From Candidatus Levyibacteriota bacterium (GTDB lineage Bacteria > Patescibacteriota > Microgenomatia > Levybacterales > UBA12049), in assembly GCA_003173995.1 (NCBI GenBank), contig PRDT01000065.1, positions 1-10,701 on the forward strand: a stretch of DNA of 10,701 nucleotides, given 5' to 3'. The position numbers and the translations under genes are program-made. The notes below the pieces were generated by a model. It saw only the letters and a program-made list of their open reading frames with translations. It was not told the DNA's origin and made no database searches. Shown here one piece after another: positions 6,056-10,701 of this stretch (position 1 is the stretch's first letter; every line of letters begins with the position of its first letter).

Positions 6056-6140
6056 TTCTTACATTTCTGGCATGAAGATAACTACTAGCTACATTATTGT
6101 AAGAACGCTCATTAAGAAAGTAACAACAGGCTTGTAAGAA
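6056..6140. repeat. Repeated TTGTAAGAA / TTCTTACA elements
   Basis: TTCTTACA (6056-6063) is the exact complement of TGTAAGAA at 6098-6105 and 6133-6140; the 9-mer TTGTAAGAA occurs twice (6097-6105 and 6132-6140), with TTAAGAA between (6112-6118). They resemble the CTTAC half-sites near the response-regulator promoter. Function unknown. Confidence 0.3.
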
Positions 6141-6167
6141 TCCCGAAAGAGCAAAGAAGGAGAATTC

Positions 6168-6716
6168 TTATTGAAGTATTTTTTGTAAGACACGAAAATC
6201 TTTGATAAATGCTTTCTTCAAATCAGGGAAACGAAGAGCAGCAGCTGGATGAAAAAAAAGAAGATACATTCTCTTATCCTTTTTTATTACTTTACCATGT
6301 TCGTTTTTTAATGAGATCTCTTCCTGCAACGCAGACAGTATTGCTGTTTTGCCCAATAGTACGACTATCTGGGGATCAATAATAGTAAGTTGTTTAATAA
6401 GGTATGGTCGCGCATGATCTATTTGTTTTACAGAAGGAGTTCCTCTTTTAGGTAAATATTTAACTGCACTTGTAATGAAAATCTCTTGTTCTGAAAGTCC
6501 AATTTTTTGAATATATTTTCGAAGAAGTTGTCCTGACCTTCCAACAAAAGGCCTTCCCGTCAGTGCTTCCTTTTTACCAGGTGCTTCACCAACAAATACG
6601 ACCTTTGCATCAGGATTCTCTTCCCCTGGGACAGCTCTCCCAACTGATTGTTTTCTACATATAGAACAGAGCTCTATTTCTTTTGCTATAACATCTAGCT
6701 GCTCTTGTTTGGTCAT
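6168..6716 (-). CDS. Uracil-DNA glycosylase, type-4-like, with incomplete Fe-S ligand set
   Basis: Base-excision repair enzyme that removes uracil from DNA. The 182-residue protein has the type 4 layout: C17-x2-C20 in LCSIC, VPGEENP, the catalytic-loop motif GEAPGKKE (43-50) with RPFVGRSGQLL (55-65), VVLLGKTA, and the second motif HPAAALR (156-162). In iron-sulfur members a third cysteine follows VVK and a fourth precedes RPYL; here these positions read AVKY (Y87) and HARPYL (A102). Only two of four expected cluster ligands remain, so the cluster is either lost or differently bound. It starts in a 4-nt ATGA overlap with the upstream small membrane-protein gene, which suggests translational coupling. 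The family call is firm; cluster status is inferred. Confidence 0.85.
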   Translation of the reverse strand: MTKQEQLDVIAKEIELCSICRKQSVGRAVPGEENPDAKVVFVGEAPGKKEALTGRPFVGRSGQLLRKYIQKIGLSEQEIFITSAVKYLPKRGTPSVKQIDHARPYLIKQLTIIDPQIVVLLGKTAILSALQEEISLKNEHGKVIKKDKRMYLLFFHPAAALRFPDLKKAFIKDFRVLQKILQ

Positions 6717-6937
6717 TTTTTAAAGAAAATTTTTGAGAATTGGATAACTTTGCCAATAACATCTGTCTTGACCGTGTTTTTTAACTCCTGGACATCGTGT
6801 GTAATGTCCTGCATATCATCCAAAACTCGTTTGGCTGATTGAAGAGTCTTTACCAGATGATAGGCAACATATCCAACAATGCCTACAAAAGCAATACTAC
6901 AAATAGCCCAAACAAAATACAATGTTGGTTGTGTCAC
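6713..6937 (-). CDS. Small membrane protein with coiled-coil tail (DUF948-like)
   Basis: A 74-residue protein with one membrane helix (about 6-28) and a polar, heptad-like tail (about 30-62, LQSAKRVLDDMQDITHDVQ and on), ending in KKFFKK-like basic residues. The shape resembles DUF948/YtxH-type small envelope proteins, but there is no diagnostic motif. It starts with GTG at 6937: a TATAGT lies exactly 6 nt upstream, so the transcript would begin on the start codon. It overlaps the uracil-DNA glycosylase start by 4 nt and forms a two-gene unit with it. A structural or membrane-tether role is a guess. Confidence 0.65.
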   Translation of the reverse strand: MTQPTLYFVWAICSIAFVGIVGYVAYHLVKTLQSAKRVLDDMQDITHDVQELKNTVKTDVIGKVIQFSKIFFKK

Positions 6938-6943
6938 AAGGTC

Positions 6944-6949
6944 ACTATA
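6944..6949 (-). promoter_or_regulatory. Predicted -10 giving a leaderless GTG transcript
   Basis: TATAGT, then 6 nt, then GTG at 6937. This is the same hexamer and spacing as at 5153-5158. No strong -35 is visible. Confidence 0.4.
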
Positions 6950-7023
6950 AACGATTGTTCTAATAATCTGGTAATAAGCTCGAAAGAATTTTTTCCCTTA
7001 GAGTCGAATTTATCTATTATCTT

Positions 7024-7032
7024 TGCTATACT
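7024..7032 (+). promoter_or_regulatory. Predicted extended -10 giving a leaderless ATG transcript
   Basis: TGCTATACT is an extended -10 (TGn plus TATACT). Six nucleotides separate it from the ATG at 7039, so the predicted start point coincides with the A of the start codon. The -35 region is weak, as expected for extended -10 promoters. Confidence 0.5.
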
Positions 7033-7038
7033 GCACGT

Positions 7039-8583
7039 ATGATTTCCCTTCTGAAGAATATCCGGTTTTATGTTCTTCTCATAAGCTTTCTTTTCTCTCT
7101 TGGCATCTTTTATGCGATGCAAACCTTACTAAAAGGAGCTTCATCTCAAGCAGCCCGGTTAGAAGAGATATACGGCTTTGTCTCTCTTTTCCTTTTATAT
7201 ATTTCTCTTCTTATTGGTCCTTTATATTTTCGCTTTCCATCGTTACTTCTTAAAGAGCAGGTTTCAAAAGCAAGACGCGCTATTGGGGTAAGTGCATGGT
7301 ATTTTGCAGTACTTCATTTCAGCATTACATTTTTCGGACAGCTTGGTGGAATGCAAGGTCTGGCATTTCTGAGCAATAATTATCTTGTCACACTTGCACT
7401 CGGAGGAGCTGGGCTTCTTATTTTGACCCTTCTTGCTATCACATCCCTTGATAAAGCAGTACAGCTGATGAAATTTAATAACTGGAAATTATTACATCGA
7501 CTTGTGTATATTGCTGGACTTCTTATCCTTCTTCATATTATTTTTATAGGAAGTCATTATGGTGGTCTGTTTGATATGGTCTCCCAAATTACCTTTTACG
7601 CAGTTGGAGTACTTCTTTTGTTAGAAGCCCCTCGGTTTGATAGCTGGACTAAAAAAATCTTTTCTTTTCCTCAAATTGGTATAAGCACTGCTGTTGTTAT
7701 TATTCTTCTTCTGACATATAGCATTCTTATTTTTATTCCATCAACAAATAATGTTTCAGTTAATGTTCATGCTGGACATATAGCCCTTGCGGAAGATGCA
7801 GCAAGCAACCAATTTCTCAATAGTAAAATTCCAGGCCTTCAAGGCGATCGTACACTTCGCTACACTGTTACTTTTTCCACTCCTAATACTATTCAAGCAA
7901 ATACTGATACGACACTCTCATTCAGAGTCTATAATGCAAGTACTGGTGCACCTATTTCCTATTTTAAAACCCCATATACCAAGACAATGCATCTGATTAT
8001 AGTCAGTAATGATCTTACTTATTTCAATCATATCCATCCCATACAAAGCGGTTATGATTTTTCTATCACAACACAATTTCCAAAAGATGGTACCTATCGC
8101 CTCTATCTTGATTTTCAACCACTTGAAGCAATAGAACAGCAAGATGCATTCACTGTTACTGTTGGTACTCCTGGATTAGAAACAGTGAACAGAGACAATT
8201 TTTCAACGAAAAAGACATTTGGTAATTATGAAGTGAATATGGACACTCATGGAAAGTTAAATGCCCAGTCTCTTACTTTTGGCGAACAAACCCTAAGCTT
8301 TACTATCAAAGATGCTAAGACCAAAAAACCTATAAAGACACTTCAACCATATTTAGCAGCGTTTGGGCATTTAGTAATGATAAATACAAATACCTATGAC
8401 TATCTCCACATCCATCCAACAAATTTGACTGCACCACTACCAGGCCAAACAGGTGGACCAACCGTTGATTTCTTACCTATTGGTATTTATGGACCTATTA
8501 AGCCAGGAATATATAAAGTCTTTGCACAATTCAATCCAGATGGTAATCTATTTACAGCAGATTTTCTTGTTAACGTAGAATGA
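7039..8583 (+). CDS. Ferric-reductase-like membrane protein fused to two HxHP domains
   Basis: The 514-residue protein has two parts. Residues 1-235 form about seven membrane helices (near 8-28, 44-62, 84-102, 117-134, 153-172, 183-197, 213-233). H93 (VLHFS), H153 (LLHRL) and H166 (LLHII) are placed as heme ligands would be in the ferric reductase-like/MsrQ (YedZ) transmembrane family. Residues 240-514 should lie outside the membrane and contain two similar beta-sandwich-like domains, each with the same signature: H318-L then H331-x-H333-P, and H444-L then H457-x-H459-P, both with exactly 13 residues between the first two histidines. This looks like a duplicated metal-binding unit. No flavin or NAD domain is present, so electrons must come from another protein or from quinol. 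It probably binds and reduces metal (copper or iron) at the surface. First gene of an operon with the next two genes. Confidence 0.75.
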   Translation: MISLLKNIRFYVLLISFLFSLGIFYAMQTLLKGASSQAARLEEIYGFVSLFLLYISLLIGPLYFRFPSLLLKEQVSKARRAIGVSAWYFAVLHFSITFFGQLGGMQGLAFLSNNYLVTLALGGAGLLILTLLAITSLDKAVQLMKFNNWKLLHRLVYIAGLLILLHIIFIGSHYGGLFDMVSQITFYAVGVLLLLEAPRFDSWTKKIFSFPQIGISTAVVIILLLTYSILIFIPSTNNVSVNVHAGHIALAEDAASNQFLNSKIPGLQGDRTLRYTVTFSTPNTIQANTDTTLSFRVYNASTGAPISYFKTPYTKTMHLIIVSNDLTYFNHIHPIQSGYDFSITTQFPKDGTYRLYLDFQPLEAIEQQDAFTVTVGTPGLETVNRDNFSTKKTFGNYEVNMDTHGKLNAQSLTFGEQTLSFTIKDAKTKKPIKTLQPYLAAFGHLVMINTNTYDYLHIHPTNLTAPLPGQTGGPTVDFLPIGIYGPIKPGIYKVFAQFNPDGNLFTADFLVNVE

Positions 8584-9140
8584 AAAAACTAAGTATTATC
8601 AGTAGCATCTTTGTTTTGATATTTTTTGTACAAACAACTCCTGTGTCTGCACACTTCTTAGCAACAGATGGAAATATTGGAGCAATTTTACATGTTGATC
8701 CAGATGATGACCCAATTGCAGGAAGCCCAAGCACCATCTTTTTTGAGTTTAAGGATAAAACAAATGCATTCAATCCGCAGAATTGTAACTGTCGATTGGA
8801 CATTCTCGAAAACGGTAAAGTACTTTATTCTCAAGCTGTTTTTCAAGATAATAAGGATTTGTCTCAACTATCAGCAGCAGCGACCTATACATTTCCACAA
8901 CGTGATGTGTACCAAATTGTTGTCAGTGGAAATCCACGAAGTGGCAAATCATTTCCACCCTTCAAACTTTCTTATGAATTACGTGTCGACAGAGAGGGCT
9001 CGCCGACTGATAATGCATCAACTACATGGCTATCCACTCATATTGTCCCCCTTGTCGTAGTATCTGTCACAGCTGTTATCTTATTTAGTTTTGCTATAAG
9101 GAATATATTAAAGAAGAAAGGAGGTGGACTAAATGATTAA
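8580..9140 (+). CDS. Exported, C-terminally anchored protein with predicted N-terminal His
   Basis: The 186-residue protein has a signal peptide (about 1-24, ending PVSA) and a C-terminal membrane helix (about 152-174) followed by a basic tail. Cleavage after A24 would leave H25 as the first residue (HFLATDGN). Further possible metal ligands are H38 with the acidic stretch HVDPDDDP and the pair C69-N-C71. Between them the sequence looks beta-rich, like CopC/YtkA-type Ig folds, but I cannot assign a family. It starts in an ATGA overlap with the reductase-like gene and overlaps ycnI by 8 nt, so the three are surely co-translated. A role in binding copper or a similar metal outside the membrane is inferred from the neighbours and the N-terminal histidine. 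Confidence 0.72.
   Translation: MKKLSIISSIFVLIFFVQTTPVSAHFLATDGNIGAILHVDPDDDPIAGSPSTIFFEFKDKTNAFNPQNCNCRLDILENGKVLYSQAVFQDNKDLSQLSAAATYTFPQRDVYQIVVSGNPRSGKSFPPFKLSYELRVDREGSPTDNASTTWLSTHIVPLVVVSVTAVILFSFAIRNILKKKGGGLND
9118..9126 (+). promoter_or_regulatory. Strong Shine-Dalgarno site for the ycnI-like gene
   Basis: AAGGAGGTG lies 6 nt before the ATG at 9133, inside the end of the preceding gene. It is the strongest ribosome site in the window and shows that this organism uses Shine-Dalgarno initiation inside operons even though first genes appear leaderless. Confidence 0.8.
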
Positions 9141-9771
9141 GAAAATAACAACTTTTTTTCTTGCACTAAGTTGTCTTTTTCTCTTTGCTGTCCCAGCATT
9201 TGCTCACGTTATTGTTAGACCCAACCAAGTAGGTATTGCTGTCACACAAGACTTTTTGGTAAACGTCCCTAATGAAAAAGACAATCCTATTGTTTCAGTA
9301 AGGCTTCTTATACCTGATGTATTAAGTTCTGTTGTCCCTTATGTTGCTCAAGGATGGACAATTACTACAAAGACTAGTGGAAGTGGAGACAATACAACAG
9401 TTAGTGAAATAGATTGGAGTGGAGGGTCAATTCCTGTTGGACAAGCAGAAGAACTTGGGTTTCAAGCACAAGTTCCAGCTAAGCCCACTACGCTGAATTG
9501 GAAAGCATATCAAACATATTCTGATGGTACAGTTGTTTCTTGGGACGTAAATCCGGACACTATGAAAAATTTGTCAGATGAACAGCAAGATCAATTGGCT
9601 GATAAAGAGAATAAAGGTGAATATTCAACGACTCAGGTGATTAATGACCTAACCAAGCCAGCAATGCAAAAAGAAGATGAAAGTCATGCTGATAAAGTAG
9701 CAGTTTTGCTTGCAGCAGCGGCATTTGTTATGTCAGGTATTGCAGTCGTATTTGCAATAAAGAAAAACTAA
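9133..9771 (+). CDS. ycnI: YcnI-like (DUF1775) copper-binding protein
   Basis: The 212-residue protein has a signal peptide ending PAFA (1-24), so the mature protein begins HVIVRPNQ with H25, the family's copper-binding N-terminal histidine. Family features follow: the VP segment with a beta-sandwich core, W95 in IDWSGG, the acidic ligand region around E106-E107 (GQAEELGFQAQVP), and the YSDGTVVSWD signature (129-138). A linker and a C-terminal membrane helix (about 187-208) anchor it outside the membrane, with a short basic end. In Bacillus relatives the gene is tied to copper homeostasis and binds Cu(II) in a mono-histidine brace; here it follows a reductase-like protein and another secreted protein with N-terminal His. 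It has its own strong ribosome site. Confidence 0.85.
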   Translation: MIKKITTFFLALSCLFLFAVPAFAHVIVRPNQVGIAVTQDFLVNVPNEKDNPIVSVRLLIPDVLSSVVPYVAQGWTITTKTSGSGDNTTVSEIDWSGGSIPVGQAEELGFQAQVPAKPTTLNWKAYQTYSDGTVVSWDVNPDTMKNLSDEQQDQLADKENKGEYSTTQVINDLTKPAMQKEDESHADKVAVLLAAAAFVMSGIAVVFAIKKN

Positions 9772-9775
9772 TACC

Positions 9776-9805
9776 TTGACAAATGCAAGTCATTTGCGTT
9801 AATAT
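9776..9805 (+). promoter_or_regulatory. Promoter of the Fur-family gene
   Basis: TTGACA (9776-9781, perfect -35) is followed by an 18-nt spacer and TAATAT (9800-9805); TTAATA with a 17-nt spacer is an alternative reading. Start point would be near 9812, about 13 nt before the ATG, with no ribosome site. Both operators overlap this promoter. Confidence 0.75.
9784..9798. promoter_or_regulatory. Operator 1, imperfect TGCAA-N5-TTGCg
   Basis: TGCAA-GTCAT-TTGCG sits between the -35 and -10 elements. It shares the TGCAAGT left arm with operator 2 and the two centres are 23 bp apart, about two helical turns, suggesting binding of two dimers on one face of the DNA. Confidence 0.65.
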
Positions 9806-9822
9806 ATGCAAGTAACTTGCAT
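9806..9822. promoter_or_regulatory. Operator 2, perfect 8-1-8 palindrome
   Basis: ATGCAAGT-A-ACTTGCAT is a perfect inverted repeat covering the predicted start point and ending 2 bp before the ATG. It is of the Fur-family box type; the TGCAA-N5-TTGCA form most resembles the recalled Streptomyces Nur box tTGCaa-N5-ttGCAA. Binding should repress the gene pair, most likely by the product itself. Confidence 0.75.
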
Positions 9823-9824
9823 TT

Positions 9825-10256
9825 ATGGTAGTTTTACAAAAAAATCATGATTGTTCTGCAGAGCTTCGAGAAGTCTCGCTGAAGGCAACACCAATACGAA
9901 TTGGTGTTTTGTCTTTGCTAGAAGAGACTACTAGCCCCATTGATATAGCAACTATTCTTAAAGAATTGAAAAAAAAGAAAATAGTCGCAGATCCTGCAAC
10001 TGTCTTTCGTATCATGAATTCTTTTGTTGAGAAAAATCTTGTCAGAGAAATTCATTTCCGAGAAGACAAGACACGTTATGAACTCGCTTCAAAAGATGAT
10101 CATCACCATCTCCTGTGCCAAGAATGCGGTGCTATTGAGGATATTTCAGATTGCCATATAGAAGGTCTTGAAAAAGAAATTATAACCAAAAAACATTTTC
10201 TTATTAAAAGCCATTCACTTGAATTTTTTGGTATTTGTAAAAATTGTCAGAAATAA
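9825..10256 (+). CDS. Fur-family metal-responsive repressor (Nur- or Zur-like)
   Basis: A 143-residue protein with an N-terminal winged helix (about 15-85; recognition helix in DPATVFRIMNSF, 56-67) and a C-terminal dimerisation domain. The HHH cluster (93-95) provides regulatory-metal ligands together with H77, H111 and H130 candidates. The structural zinc site is complete: C98-x2-C101 and C138-x2-C141. The family is certain; the sensed metal is not. Context offers two choices: Zur, because a ZIP transporter follows 1 nt downstream, or Nur, because the operators match a Nur-type box and a nickel superoxide dismutase lies 5 kb away. The ATG at 9825 is the only plausible start in frame; it has no ribosome site and a leader of only about 13 nt. 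Autoregulation is likely. Confidence 0.9.
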   Translation: MVVLQKNHDCSAELREVSLKATPIRIGVLSLLEETTSPIDIATILKELKKKKIVADPATVFRIMNSFVEKNLVREIHFREDKTRYELASKDDHHHLLCQECGAIEDISDCHIEGLEKEIITKKHFLIKSHSLEFFGICKNCQK

Positions 10257-10257
10257 T

Positions 10258-10701
10258 ATGGAAGCACTTCTTTTATCATTTGTTACATTCATTTCTACGT
10301 TAAGTGGAGGATTTTTTGCACTGAAAAATAAAAAAAGACTCCACCTTATCATGAGTCTTACCGCAGGTGTATTAATCGGAGTAGTTTTCTTTGATATTAT
10401 GCCTGAAATTTTTGATTTAACCAAGGAAAAAGGGCTTGATATTTTGCCCTCACTTATTGCACTCGTGAGTGCATTTCTTCTTATTCATATTTTAGAAAAA
10501 TTAGTGATAATTCACCATTCACATGAAGATGAATATGCAACACATACACACCCTACTGTCGGTATCGTTAATGCATTAGGACTTTCCTTTCATAGCTTTT
10601 TAGATGGTGTTGGCATAGGACTTGGATTTCACGTAAGTGCACAAGTAGGACTTTTAGTTGCAATTGCAGTTATTGCACATGATTTTTCTGATGGGCTCAA
10701 C
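10258..10701 (+). CDS. ZIP-family metal transporter, C-terminus outside the window
   Basis: 148 residues are visible and the frame is still open at the end. Helices lie near residues 3-20, 30-48, 64-82, 100-118 and 126-147, with a histidine-rich cytoplasmic-type loop (HHSHEDEYATHTHP, 86-99) between helices 3 and 4. The metal-pathway motifs are HSFLDG in helix 4 and HDFSDG in helix 5, equivalent to HNxPEG and HExPEG in well-known ZIPs but with Asp instead of Glu. ZIP proteins import zinc, iron, manganese or sometimes nickel. The ATG at 10258 begins 1 nt after the stop of the Fur-family gene and has no ribosome site, so the two are coupled and share the operators. Substrate is open; nickel or zinc are the leading options. 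Confidence 0.88.
   Translation, partial: MEALLLSFVTFISTLSGGFFALKNKKRLHLIMSLTAGVLIGVVFFDIMPEIFDLTKEKGLDILPSLIALVSAFLLIHILEKLVIIHHSHEDEYATHTHPTVGIVNALGLSFHSFLDGVGIGLGFHVSAQVGLLVAIAVIAHDFSDGLN

Larger units (their letters stand above)
5880..6167. other. 288-nt region without a supported gene
   Basis: This stretch separates the response-regulator gene from the end of the uracil-DNA glycosylase gene. It holds the regulator promoter, phased CTTAC repeats, a GC-rich inverted repeat (5959-5988) and several copies of TTGTAAGAA or its complement (6056-6063, 6097-6105, 6132-6140). A plus-strand frame of about 100 codons crosses it, but it begins inside the regulator gene, lacks a ribosome site and has no recognisable protein features. 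I see no tRNA-like fold and no classical terminator. Confidence 0.5.

Noticed and set aside
5832..6137. Possible 101-codon plus-strand gene across the regulator upstream region
   Set aside because: It begins inside the response-regulator gene on the opposite strand, has no ribosome site, and spans promoter and repeat elements; composition looks like random AT-rich translation.
6934..7122. Possible 62-codon minus-strand gene over the 6938-7038 divergent promoter
   Set aside because: It would cover both predicted promoters and the start of the reductase-like gene, and shows no protein features.
1..10701. CRISPR arrays, insertion sequences, tRNA or rRNA genes, prophage or defence genes
   Set aside because: No regularly spaced long repeats, transposase-like proteins, cloverleaf-like segments or recognised defence domains were seen on either strand.

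Overview
The window is a gene-dense, AT-rich bacterial segment of about 10.7 kb. Protein style (compact enzymes, many small membrane proteins, sortings by 4-8 nt gene overlaps) and the gene mix (UvrD-type helicase, FemAB-type peptidoglycan-bridge transferase, nickel superoxide dismutase, short triosephosphate isomerase) suggest a Patescibacteria/CPR member, perhaps Microgenomates-like. This taxon is inferred from gene style, not from a marker gene. TGA is used as a genuine stop (for example in the ATGA overlap at 2624-2627), which argues against the Gracilibacteria/Absconditabacteria lineages that read TGA as glycine. Exported proteins carry ordinary signal peptides and C-terminal membrane anchors, as expected for a cell with one membrane.  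Layout. (1) 1-760, minus strand: the start of an unidentified membrane protein, overlapped by tpiA. (2) 792-3655, plus strand: a UvrD/PcrA-like helicase and a FemAB-family aminoacyltransferase joined by a 4-nt overlap, divergent from tpiA. (3) 3652-5879, minus strand: in transcription order, an OmpR-type response regulator, a 46-residue membrane protein, nickel superoxide dismutase (sodN), its maturation protease (sodX) and a membrane-anchored methyltransferase. (4) 5880-6167: a 288-nt stretch without a gene, with short repeats and one GC-rich inverted repeat. (5) 6168-6937, minus strand: a type-4-like uracil-DNA glycosylase behind a small membrane/coiled-coil protein. (6) 7039-9771, plus strand: a surface metal or redox operon made of a ferric-reductase-like membrane protein fused to two HxHP metal-binding-like domains, a secreted anchored protein, and a YcnI (DUF1775) copper-binding-like protein. 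(7) 9776-10701, plus strand: a Fur-family regulator with two palindromic operators in its promoter, followed 1 nt later by a ZIP metal transporter that runs off the end.  How the genes may work together. The theme is transition metals and redox. The operators in front of the Fur-family gene have the form TGCAA-N5-TTGCA, which closely resembles the box recalled for Streptomyces Nur, the nickel-responsive Fur homologue. In the same window lie a nickel enzyme (SodN), its protease and a ZIP importer with a histidine-rich loop. A nickel-homeostasis reading (Nur-like regulator and nickel/zinc ZIP supplying SodN) is therefore plausible, with Zur/zinc as the main alternative. The adjacent reductase/HxHP/YcnI operon probably binds and possibly reduces metal outside the membrane. 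Three proteins (SodN and the two exported proteins) are predicted to begin with histidine after processing, a recurrent way to coordinate Ni or Cu.  A second pattern is promoter structure. Several genes have a -10-like hexamer exactly 6-9 nt before the start codon, implying leaderless or nearly leaderless mRNAs, while at least two genes inside operons use Shine-Dalgarno sites. All promoter and regulator assignments are predictions from reading the sequence.
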